A DNA stretch of 30,314 nt. It comes from CAYPPG01 sp964412555. Lineage in GTDB: Bacteria; Hinthialibacterota; Hinthialibacteria; Hinthialibacterales; Hinthialibacteraceae. The notes under the pieces are model-generated. The model searched no databases. It was not told the DNA's origin and saw nothing but the letters and a program-made list of their open reading frames with translations. This document shows positions 18,495 through 26,312 of this stretch, piece by piece. Location of the stretch: contig CAYPPG010000080.1 of assembly GCA_964412555.1 (NCBI GenBank), forward strand, positions 1 through 30,314, in the 5' to 3' direction. Numbering within the stretch: the first letter of the stretch is position 1; every line of letters begins with the position of its first letter. The translations under genes were made by a program, and so were the position numbers.

Positions 18495-18740
18495 ATGACC
18501 GAGATCACCATCGTTTTTCAAACCGATAAGACAAAAATCGAACCTGCCTTCTTTGATAATCTCAACAACCTTGCCGAACAGTATGGGCTTTTTGTACAAG
18601 GCGAAGTGAAAACCGATAGCGTCCAATTGATCAGAGAAGACCGGGAATGGCTAGATCAACGTGATGAGGAACGAGCCATACTGTCGAAAGGGCTTCAAAA
18701 AGATTTATCCCATCTTGATCGAATGAGGAGTAAAAGGTGA
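18495..18740 (+). CDS. Putative antitoxin of a VapBC-type pair
   Basis: An 81-residue protein directly ahead of a PIN-domain toxin gene, overlapping it by 4 nt. The N-terminal half (MTEITIVFQTDKTKIEPAFF) is beta-rich; the C-terminal half is charged and helical (REDREWLDQRDEERAILSKG), as expected for a toxin-wrapping tail. I do not recognise a named antitoxin fold. The call rests on position, size and composition. The frame is open from 18423, but GTGGAG at 18481-18486 supports the ATG at 18495. CTAAA-CTT-TTTAG (about 18449-18461) upstream may be an autoregulatory operator. Confidence 0.6.
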   Translation: MTEITIVFQTDKTKIEPAFFDNLNNLAEQYGLFVQGEVKTDSVQLIREDREWLDQRDEERAILSKGLQKDLSHLDRMRSKR

Positions 18741-19168
18741 TTCTTACAATTGATGCTAGCGTGGTGGCGAAATGGTTTTTTGATGAACCATTCAAGGAAA
18801 ATGCTAAAGCTTTGATTGAACTGCCTTACCGGTTCAGCGCTCCCGACTTACTGGTATATGAATTTACCAGTATCGTCCGGAAAAATACTCGACATCAAAA
18901 AATCTCAAATGAAGAGGGTCTAGAAACTTTAAAACGTTTTCATTCCCTACCCATTCACTTAATTACAGCAAATCAACTTTATGAACAAGCTTATCGTATA
19001 GCAAATGATCTGGATCACCATGTATACGACTCTTTTTATCTAGCAATTCCTGTTATATGGGGAGGTGTAATGGTAACCGCAGACAGAAAACTCTTCAATA
19101 AGGTTAAAGAAAGCCCCTATACTAAAAAAATCGCATGGATCGAAGAACCACTGAACACTTTTGAATAA
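18737..19168 (+). CDS. PIN-domain toxin, VapC-like
   Basis: 143 residues, the usual VapC size. The four acidic residues of the PIN ribonuclease site are all present: D6 (TIDASVVAKWF), E42 (VYEFTSIVRK), D98 (YDSFYLA) and D116 (TADRKL). VapC toxins cut tRNA or rRNA when freed from the antitoxin. The start is GTG, overlapping the TGA of the antitoxin gene (GTGA), with SD GAGGAG at 18725-18730. This indicates translational coupling. The toxin looks intact. Confidence 0.88.
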   Translation: MILTIDASVVAKWFFDEPFKENAKALIELPYRFSAPDLLVYEFTSIVRKNTRHQKISNEEGLETLKRFHSLPIHLITANQLYEQAYRIANDLDHHVYDSFYLAIPVIWGGVMVTADRKLFNKVKESPYTKKIAWIEEPLNTFE

Positions 19169-19279
19169 GAGAAGGCTTACCTTGGCAAAACATTTAATTT
19201 TCATACTGGGCCAATTGGTTTTCGGGTAAAATTAAGAAAATACAATTTACAAATATAGCATTTCACTGTTTTGGAGATA

Positions 19280-20374
19280 CTATCTCTTCCAATGCTGCGA
19301 CTGCCGATAATCCTCCACCAACCGCTCCATGCACTCTTCCCGCCGTTGCCACAACCGCTTCGGCTCCCGTTTTGTTCCGGAATTCATGATATACGCCGTA
19401 AACAATGGCAAATAAACCGTGCAGTCCCCATAACAGACCAAAGTGCTGCTCAACTGCGTCGGATCGATTTTCCCCCAACTGACCGCTTCCGACGGCGTCG
19501 CTCCCGACAATCCCCCCGTATCGATCCGCGCATCGGTAAATTGAATGAAGAAATCATGCCCCGCCTCTTGCAATCCGAGCACTTCCTGTATATGCGGTTC
19601 CGTCTGCAAGAGATAATTCTTCGGGCTGCCCCCACCGAGGATCACTGCCGCCGTCTTGCCGCCGGATTTTTTCGCGTCGTATACCCACGCAGCCGATAAA
19701 TTGACATCCAGATTCGGATCGACCTGCACTGCACAGCCTTCCAATGCCAGTGCCGCCAGATTCATTCCCGTGCTGGAATCCCCGGGGCTGGAAGTATGGA
19801 TCGGCACATCCATCATCGCCGCCGCCGCCAAGACACTATATTCATGTGAATCCGGCCACCGGCGCAGTAACTCGTCCCCCAGCCTGCGATGCACATCGGC
19901 GCTCGAAACCGGTCGCTCCGTTGGATTCGCCCGAAAAAACTCACGAATGAATCGGTCCGTATCGAACAATGCATCGGCTTCGAAAAAAATATCATAAATC
20001 CGAATCACATCATCCGCCCGCAATTGACAGTCGTCCGCCAATGCTGATCCTTCATACATCGAATATCCCAAACACCGATGCAGATCATGATACAAATTCG
20101 CGCCCGTGCTGATCAGCCAATCGACCGAGCCGCTTTTCAATAATGGAACCAAGCAGGATTGCCCCAACCCCGCCGGGACCAACGCCCCGGCCAAACTTAA
20201 TCCGACCAGCGCATTCTGCTCCGTGATCGGTCCGCAGAACAACCGGCACGCATCGCGAAACACCCGCCCGTTGAACGACGTAAAACACTGGTCGATCAAT
20301 TGATTCGTGGAAATCCCTTCCTGAATCGGATTCGGTTCAAGTTTTTTAACAAAATAGTTTTTGGGGTGACTCAT
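19280..20374 (-). CDS. Deoxyhypusine synthase family protein
   Basis: 364 residues, normal for the family. NAD-binding and active-site blocks are well kept: GANLYHDLHR (91-100), SSPGDSSTGMN, VILGGGSPKNY and GATPSEAVSWGKI. K302 matches the lysine that forms the enzyme-substrate imine in eukaryotic deoxyhypusine synthase. The eukaryotic enzyme moves aminobutyl from spermidine to a lysine of eIF5A. Bacteria lack eIF5A, so bacterial members probably act on small amines to make polyamines such as homospermidine. The exact product is not readable here, so no symbol is given. AAGGG lies about 8 nt upstream of the ATG. No other polyamine gene is adjacent. Confidence 0.88.
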   Translation of the reverse strand: MSHPKNYFVKKLEPNPIQEGISTNQLIDQCFTSFNGRVFRDACRLFCGPITEQNALVGLSLAGALVPAGLGQSCLVPLLKSGSVDWLISTGANLYHDLHRCLGYSMYEGSALADDCQLRADDVIRIYDIFFEADALFDTDRFIREFFRANPTERPVSSADVHRRLGDELLRRWPDSHEYSVLAAAAMMDVPIHTSSPGDSSTGMNLAALALEGCAVQVDPNLDVNLSAAWVYDAKKSGGKTAAVILGGGSPKNYLLQTEPHIQEVLGLQEAGHDFFIQFTDARIDTGGLSGATPSEAVSWGKIDPTQLSSTLVCYGDCTVYLPLFTAYIMNSGTKREPKRLWQRREECMERLVEDYRQSQHWKR

Positions 20375-20645
20375 TTATTTTCCCTTATCGTTTATAGTAC
20401 AAAATTGAATTTCATGGTGCTTGTATTTCATCCCATGTCCGGCCATCCAACAATCGACCGATGGCTTTGTTATTCATACCACTTCATCGTTCAAAAAAGA
20501 ATGGAACACTATCATGAATACACTCATCATGAATCGCATGGTGTCACTCCTTTTTTCAACAAGGCAAATGGGAAGAATAAGTCCAAAGTATCACCCAAAA
20601 AGTAATTCCGTAAAGTGAGCACCGGTTGGTATATGTTGGTTTCTC
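20375..20645. other. 271-nt intergenic region
   Basis: No convincing gene. On the minus strand a 21-codon frame (20539-20474) begins 7 nt after AAGGAG and encodes a hydrophobic peptide (MRFMMSVFMIVFHSF...). It is too short to judge. The region probably also carries the promoter of the 20374 gene. Confidence 0.3.
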
Positions 20646-21734
20646 TCATTGTTGATTGAACTTGACCGGTTTTCGCCGCCACCAAGAAGCGAGCACCGAA
20701 CCGGAAATATTCATCCATGGTCCGAAAATAGCAGGAGCCAACGCCGTTTCTGCGCTTTTCAGCACATTGATCGCCAAACCCGTTGCCATCCCCCCATTTT
20801 GCAATCCCACCTCGATCGCCACGGTTCGACATGAGGCTTCATCGAGCCTCAAGAACCGCGCACCCCAAAATCCCAATATATAACCCGTGAAATTGTGCAG
20901 CACAGCAGCACAGATGAGCGCCAAACCGACTCGCATGAGTTCCTCACGGGAAAGGGAAACGATAATACCAATGATGAAACAAATAGAAAACATCGCAACA
21001 AAGGACAGCAGCCGATCCATCCACTCCCCCGTCCATTTCAATTTCTGAAGAATCGCATTGGCGATCAGACCTGCAACGATGGGGAGAATGATCATTTTTA
21101 TGATGGACATCATCATGTTCAGAAAGTCGATTTCGATATATTGACCAGCTAGCAGCTTCATCATCAACGGCGTCATGAGAGGAGACATCAACGTCGAACA
21201 GGCGGTCATGGTGACAGAGAGCGCGACATTCGCCTTCGCTAAAAACGTCATAACATTCGAGGCCACTCCGCCGGGACAGGAACCAATCAGCACGATCCCC
21301 GCGGCGATCTCCGGCTTGAAACCGAATAGCAGTGCGATACTCGCGCCTGCAAACGGCATAACGGTAAACTGCAACACCATGCCGATCAGAACAGCGCGGG
21401 GCATGGCCAAGACGCGTGTAAAGTCTTTGACACTCAACGTCGTTCCCATCCCAAACATGATGATTTGAATCAAGGGAACAATAAGCGTCTTCAGTTGAAA
21501 CGATCCCCAGGTTTGAAAGGCCGCCGGATAGGCCAATCCCGCCGCCACGAAAGCAAAAACCCAAACGGAAAATGAAAGAGTTCTTAGAGACGGGATCAAG
21601 CGCAATGAAACAGCGAATGAAACGAAGAAGAGTATAATCGCTGGACCAAGAAAGAATGATTGTCCCAATCCCCAAACGACACCGATCGCGAGAAGAAAAA
21701 ATCCAGTCAAACCCAAAAAAAATCGTGCAAGCAT
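20646..21734 (-). CDS. BASS-family (bile acid:sodium symporter type) transporter
   Basis: 362 residues with about ten membrane segments. The two family signatures are present: GSCPGGVASNVMTFLAKAN (151-169) and EVGLQNGGMATGLA (308-321), which form the crossover and sodium-binding regions in structurally known members. BASS proteins co-transport organic anions with sodium; bacterial members take pantoate, pyruvate or other acids. The substrate cannot be told. A GAGAGAT lies about 6 nt before the ATG. Its start is 41 nt from the stop of the upstream 23689-21776 gene on the same strand, so the two are probably one operon, and the substrate may derive from that enzyme's activity. Confidence 0.88.
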   Translation of the reverse strand: MLARFFLGLTGFFLLAIGVVWGLGQSFFLGPAIILFFVSFAVSLRLIPSLRTLSFSVWVFAFVAAGLAYPAAFQTWGSFQLKTLIVPLIQIIMFGMGTTLSVKDFTRVLAMPRAVLIGMVLQFTVMPFAGASIALLFGFKPEIAAGIVLIGSCPGGVASNVMTFLAKANVALSVTMTACSTLMSPLMTPLMMKLLAGQYIEIDFLNMMMSIIKMIILPIVAGLIANAILQKLKWTGEWMDRLLSFVAMFSICFIIGIIVSLSREELMRVGLALICAAVLHNFTGYILGFWGARFLRLDEASCRTVAIEVGLQNGGMATGLAINVLKSAETALAPAIFGPWMNISGSVLASWWRRKPVKFNQQ

Positions 21735-21775
21735 ACCGATCTCTCAATATATCAATTTCATGAAACCATAATCAT

Positions 21776-23689
21776 TCAATACCAGGGAAAATCATATGTA
21801 GGTGGATTCTGATATCGTTCAAGAGTGATCTCAAGCCGTCCGACCGCCGCCGGCGCCAAATAGACGTGAACATAGCGATCATTCACTGTGTGGAATTGAT
21901 ATGGATACTCAATAACTTGCCGTACCATGCTGATCCGATGTTCACCGAATGCGCCTCCTTGAATAAGGACATCCCGCCCCTCACTCGGATGGAGATTGAC
22001 CAGCTGGATAGAAATCCCATCCTGTGAGATATCATCCACGAGAGCCGCTACATCGGGAGGAATCCCAGGCCGATTCCGATTCGGATCGAAATAAAGCACA
22101 CTGCAATGCAATAATCCACCGTGGTAAATGTGATTGGGCGCTCCCAGCATGGTTTGCACCACCCCTTCCAAAATCACCGGATTCCGCTGCTGCCAATGAT
22201 GGACATCCTGTTCGTCGGGAGTGGTTTGATCGCTGCGGATTCTTTCCAACCGCCGCAGTGTTTCTTGATATGTGGCTTTGAGGATTTGTACAGGATAATC
22301 GGGATTCTTGCCTTCGATGAACGCCAGCCACGCTTCGGGATTCTCCGAATCCCCTTTCCCTTTATGGTAATTCATCCGATTCCAATCCGATGGATTGCAA
22401 AGTTGGTTGATTCGTTCCAGGTCTTCTTTTGAACGCGACGCATACCACAAGTGAATTGGATATTTAGGATTGAGAGGACGGTAATCATACCAGCCCTCGT
22501 CCCCATGTTTGTGAGGAACCAGCACTTTTCCATCTTCACGACGGGCATGGCGGAGAGCCAGTTCAAAAACCGACCGGGGCAGTTCCAAATAGGATTCGTC
22601 TCCGGAAATCAGATAGGCGTTCATTGCTCCAATCAAAGTGGATTCGAGTTGATTGAACAGACCATGCGGCCACTGCCAGCCGTAATAACCGCCCCACCAA
22701 TTGCCGTTCATGTATTCACCGATCACGCCGGATAAGCCAACATTATCCGGCAAAATACCGTTATTCTTTTTCATCCGCTCCATCCAGGCGCTGACATATT
22801 CTTCAATCCACTGTTTATATTTCGGATCACCGGTATACATGAATGCATTGAGGATCATGCTTGTCGAGGTTAAATTGAGCGGAACATCCCCCCGCATCAT
22901 CCGTTCGTTCATCGTTTGCAAGATGTACGGAAATTTTTCTTCATCGTTCCATGCCTGGCTGGATTCGACGTGGGGAATATCATCATACGGGAGTGGATAG
23001 TTGGCCAAAATCGGCCTGTGCGTAATCCAATCTTCTGCAGTATTGACGAAATGCGGCCCGCGGCTGCCATTGATGGGCGATCGGATGATTTTCTTCTCCG
23101 GATCGTAATTCTGCGCATCAGGATCTTCGTTTAGATAGAGGCCCGCGAAACGTAGAGCGCGCTTCTTGAATGCTTCATTCCTTGGATCAGCCAACCCAAA
23201 GAAATAAAAATTCGTATAGGCCTCGCCATGGTGCATCCAATCATAATGCGCATCGAACTCCTGATAAATTTGCCCGTACTCAGTGAATTGGCGAGTGATC
23301 CCCTCCCACAATTTCCGCGAGAGTTCGTTTATATCCTCCGGTCCGCCCAAAACATAATAAAGAGGAAAGTTGTAAAAACTCTCATAGCCATCATCCGAAC
23401 CATCCATCCCCGGCCACTCTTCCCGCCAAATAAGCGTTCCGTCAGGCCGAGTGTATTTTTCCACAAATTCGAGAGCTGCAGGATAAAGTGACTCCAAAAC
23501 CTTGCGCTGCCACAACGCCCATTCCGGTGGAAGCGCCGAAGTGCGGATTTCGATTGTCTTTAGCTGATCGATAGTATTTTGGGATATTTTGTTATGGCAC
23601 AGCGGTTCTGCTGTTGAATCCAATAGGCAAAAAACAAAGGCCACTGCAACAATGCCTGCACGAAGAATGAATAAATACGAAATTCTCAT
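21776..23689 (-). CDS. Secreted protein of unknown function, probably alpha/alpha-barrel
   Basis: 637 residues. The signal peptide (about 1-27) runs from MRISYLF to LLDSTAEP. I do not recognise a named family. The mature part is rich in W, Y, H and D and in helical stretches separated by loops such as WREEWPGMDGSDDGYESFYN, DWMHHGEAYTNFYFFGLAD, RSPINGSRGPHF and GNWWGGYYGWQWPHG. This is the composition of (alpha/alpha)6 glycoside hydrolases or lyases. The last 120 residues (SIQLVNLHPSEGRDVLIQGGAFGEH..., VHVYLAPAAVGRLEITL) look like a beta-sandwich. The frame is open up to 24121, but SD GGGAG about 8 nt upstream and the signal peptide fix the start at 23689. The longer version would overlap the flagellin gene. 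Confidence 0.75.
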   Translation of the reverse strand: MRISYLFILRAGIVAVAFVFCLLDSTAEPLCHNKISQNTIDQLKTIEIRTSALPPEWALWQRKVLESLYPAALEFVEKYTRPDGTLIWREEWPGMDGSDDGYESFYNFPLYYVLGGPEDINELSRKLWEGITRQFTEYGQIYQEFDAHYDWMHHGEAYTNFYFFGLADPRNEAFKKRALRFAGLYLNEDPDAQNYDPEKKIIRSPINGSRGPHFVNTAEDWITHRPILANYPLPYDDIPHVESSQAWNDEEKFPYILQTMNERMMRGDVPLNLTSTSMILNAFMYTGDPKYKQWIEEYVSAWMERMKKNNGILPDNVGLSGVIGEYMNGNWWGGYYGWQWPHGLFNQLESTLIGAMNAYLISGDESYLELPRSVFELALRHARREDGKVLVPHKHGDEGWYDYRPLNPKYPIHLWYASRSKEDLERINQLCNPSDWNRMNYHKGKGDSENPEAWLAFIEGKNPDYPVQILKATYQETLRRLERIRSDQTTPDEQDVHHWQQRNPVILEGVVQTMLGAPNHIYHGGLLHCSVLYFDPNRNRPGIPPDVAALVDDISQDGISIQLVNLHPSEGRDVLIQGGAFGEHRISMVRQVIEYPYQFHTVNDRYVHVYLAPAAVGRLEITLERYQNPPTYDFPWY

Positions 23690-23813
23690 GTTCTCATCTC
23701 CCGCCGGATCGCAAAGTGTAAAGAACAGTATCATGCCATACTTTGCCGAAAATATCACGGCATAGAGCACAGATACAGCCTGGAGATGATATAGGTGCTC
23801 GATTGCTATGAGA

Positions 23814-26204
23814 TTAGCGGAGTAAGTCTGAAAACATGATATTTTGCAGGTTGTTGATCTGCGACTGGACAGAGAGGTTCGCCTCGAGGACAAGTTGATT
23901 GATGGCATTCCGTGTTGTTTCCGCAGCATAGTTGGTATCTGCAATCCGAGATCGGGATGCAACCAGATTTTCACTGGCAACAGCAAGGTTATTTGAGGTA
24001 GATGCCAAGCGGTTAGAAAAGGCTCCGATTTCTCCGCGCATCGAGCCGACCTGTTCCAATGCGGCATCGATGATGCGAATGGCTTCATCGGCTCCCCCCT
24101 CCTCAGTGACATCGATGTCATCCAAGGTACGGCCTTCTCCTAAACCGAGAGAACCAGTGCGAAGATCGCCGAATGATAAGCCGATGTTTTGATTCGCATA
24201 AGAACCGATTTGGAAGTTGGCTTGTTGACCCGTGGCGGAAATAACAACCGTCTCGGCATTTTCAGCTCCGACACCAGGAACATCGACATTTTCATCAAAA
24301 TCCAACGTCAGCGATTCCCCCGGTCGTATCCCGCTGACAAAAGTCACATCCTGCTCGCCAGCGCCAAAACGCACTTCTGGCCCCCCGTTGAGAGTCCCAA
24401 CGAATTCCTCGCGCGTATTTTCAATAATATCAGTACCATTGGATAAGTTTTCCCCGAACCGCATAGTGATTTGTGGTGCATTTTCACCATTGGCATCGGT
24501 TGGTTCTCCATACAAAGTTGCCGTTTGCCCCGCCTGTACTCGTTGAGCCGGTCCGCCATTCACTCTCACTGTCGCTTCTTGGGCGTTCCCCGCACGTGTC
24601 ACTTCCGCAGACTCGGATATCGTTGAAAATGTTCCACCGCCGGCCGAACGGTCGGTAACCGTAAGATTGAAATTCGATTGGGATTCACCGGCCACATCAT
24701 CAGTGATCTGCAAGCGCCCGTCGGCTGTCAATTCAGCTGTGGCATCGGTAAATCCGCTTTGATTGCCGATACCACCGGCGGCCTGGCTTTGATCACGAAC
24801 GTTCAGTTCATCCACTAGATCTTGAAACGTGACAGCTGCACCGTTCCCTGCTGAACCGTCAACATTCGAGACGGTAATTGTGTTGGAGAATGTCGTTCCA
24901 TCCGCATTGGTGCCATTGATGGTTATCGTATCTCCCTGCGCTAATGTTGCACCGTTGAAAACAGAACCGATGAGATTTGTCGAAGCGTCTACCATTCCAC
25001 CGGTTCCTGTTTCGAATGCACTCTGACTTTGCGCCTGCCGCCTAGTCGCCTCAGTAACATTGCTGATTTCCAGCTGCAGTTCGCCGGTGTCGAATGTTGA
25101 ACCGGTCAGTGCATCAACAGCGTTTCCCACTTGCGCACCGCTTGCCGCTCCACCGATCTCGGCCGCACGGGTTACCCCGCTGGTGTTTTGAGTTCTTCCG
25201 GCCGCGTTGCTGACAGCAAAATCGACACTGAAATCGGATACACCGGATTCAGCGCCGTTTGCAAATTCGAGACGACCGGTTGTATCATTAAAAGAGACAT
25301 TCGTTTCAGCTGCATTGGTTCCCCCCGCAGTGTTGACACCGGCACCGGTTTCCGCCGTGTCGATTGCGGCTTGAATCGCAGTGCTGAGATCATCGATCGT
25401 CGTAGTATTATCAATTTGAATACTGCCGGTAAACTCCGTCGTTCCATCTGCAAGCACTCCACGAAAAGTGAATTCTCCACCATTTTGCAAAGTCACACCA
25501 TTGAACGTCGTATCGGTCAGCACATCACCACCAACTGCCGCATCACCGCCGTTCGAATCAAAAAATGTCCCTTGGGAAACAGCGACGTCCTGAGCATTCG
25601 TTATACCGGAATTGACGACTTGTGTTTCTCCCGCCGCTTCCCCCGAAACAATATTCGCGCTTCCTTCTTGTGTTTGCGTGATTTGCAGGAAGTTTTCTCT
25701 AGTGGTCAAATCGCTCTCGTCAATCGACAAACCAGGATTTTCCGTGCCGGAACGTACTCCCGCAGTTGGAGAAAAATCACCGTTGAAAAGACGATTGGCG
25801 CCGAATTGAGTGGTATCGGCAATTCGTCCGATTTCATCGATATTTTGATTGATTTCAGCCTGAATGGCTTGTTGTGCCGAACGATCATAAATACCGGTGT
25901 TGGCCGCACTCACCGCAAGTTCTCGAACCCGTAGGAGGTTATCGGTCACGGAACCTAGAGCGGAATCCCCCACATTGGCTAAATTGATCCCACTTTGCGC
26001 AGAATCGAACGCTTCATTCAATCCGCGGATTTGCGCTTGGAAGCGAGTAGCAATCGACAAACCGGCGGCATCGTCAGCAGCTCGATTGATACGAAGACCG
26101 GATGCCAATCGCTCCATCGATCGTTGCAGCTGCGGGGCAATCAGATTGTTCAGATTGCGTAACGCCTGGCTGGAAAGATTGTTGTTGATCCGAGTTATAC
26201 CCAT
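23814..26204 (-). CDS. Large flagellin (paralogue 1)
   Basis: 796 residues, against about 270-500 for most flagellins. The D0/D1 N-terminus is canonical (ERLASGLRINRAADDAAGLS, residues 31-50; LLRVRELAVSAAN, 90-102), and the C-terminus ends SVQSQINNLQNIMFSDLLR. The about 550-residue centre replaces D2/D3 with repeated Flagellin_IN-like blocks: GVLADGTTEFTGSIQIDN... near 249, and TINGTNADGTTFSNTITVSN further on. It forms the extracellular filament after export by the flagellar type III system. SD AGGAGG (26210-26215) gives a firm start. It is 108 nt downstream of a paralogue with which it shares the central blocks, and it has its own candidate sigma-70 promoter after a terminator. Confidence 0.95.
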   Translation of the reverse strand: MGITRINNNLSSQALRNLNNLIAPQLQRSMERLASGLRINRAADDAAGLSIATRFQAQIRGLNEAFDSAQSGINLANVGDSALGSVTDNLLRVRELAVSAANTGIYDRSAQQAIQAEINQNIDEIGRIADTTQFGANRLFNGDFSPTAGVRSGTENPGLSIDESDLTTRENFLQITQTQEGSANIVSGEAAGETQVVNSGITNAQDVAVSQGTFFDSNGGDAAVGGDVLTDTTFNGVTLQNGGEFTFRGVLADGTTEFTGSIQIDNTTTIDDLSTAIQAAIDTAETGAGVNTAGGTNAAETNVSFNDTTGRLEFANGAESGVSDFSVDFAVSNAAGRTQNTSGVTRAAEIGGAASGAQVGNAVDALTGSTFDTGELQLEISNVTEATRRQAQSQSAFETGTGGMVDASTNLIGSVFNGATLAQGDTITINGTNADGTTFSNTITVSNVDGSAGNGAAVTFQDLVDELNVRDQSQAAGGIGNQSGFTDATAELTADGRLQITDDVAGESQSNFNLTVTDRSAGGGTFSTISESAEVTRAGNAQEATVRVNGGPAQRVQAGQTATLYGEPTDANGENAPQITMRFGENLSNGTDIIENTREEFVGTLNGGPEVRFGAGEQDVTFVSGIRPGESLTLDFDENVDVPGVGAENAETVVISATGQQANFQIGSYANQNIGLSFGDLRTGSLGLGEGRTLDDIDVTEEGGADEAIRIIDAALEQVGSMRGEIGAFSNRLASTSNNLAVASENLVASRSRIADTNYAAETTRNAINQLVLEANLSVQSQINNLQNIMFSDLLR

Positions 26205-26235
26205 TTTAACCTCCTACTGAATCACTTTCATCTTG

Positions 26236-26263
26236 ATTATAGTTTACCAAAGTTTAGTCTAAA
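26236..26263 (-). promoter_or_regulatory. Candidate promoter of flagellin 1
   Basis: On the minus strand -35 TTTAGA (26258-26263), 16-nt spacer, -10 TATAAT (26236-26241), lying between the terminator of the upstream flagellin and the SD. No sigma-28 pattern is seen here, unlike upstream of flagellin 2. Confidence 0.4.
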
Positions 26264-26282
26264 AGAAAAAGGGAGTTCCCTT
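26261..26282 (-). terminator. Terminator after flagellin 2
   Basis: Read on the minus strand, AAGGG-AACT-CCCTT (26269-26282) is followed by TTTCTTTT. It sits 30 nt after the stop of the 28676-26313 flagellin and may partly separate the two flagellin transcripts. Confidence 0.6.
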
Positions 26283-26312
26283 AAATATCGATAGAATTCA
26301 AGAATTCAATTG

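Noticed and set aside
19274..19286. GAGATA-C-TATCTC palindrome at the end of the deoxyhypusine synthase gene as a terminator
   Set aside because: A single-base loop cannot form a hairpin as drawn and there is no T-tract; it overlaps the stop codon by chance or as a DNA site.
20474..20539. 21-codon hydrophobic peptide frame with an AAGGAG SD on the minus strand
   Set aside because: Too short to distinguish from chance without conservation data; mentioned in the intergenic note only.
23690..24121. Upstream extension of the 23689-21776 gene to an ATG at 24121
   Set aside because: It would overlap the flagellin 1 coding region by 300 nt on the same strand, and a signal peptide with a good SD starts at 23689.
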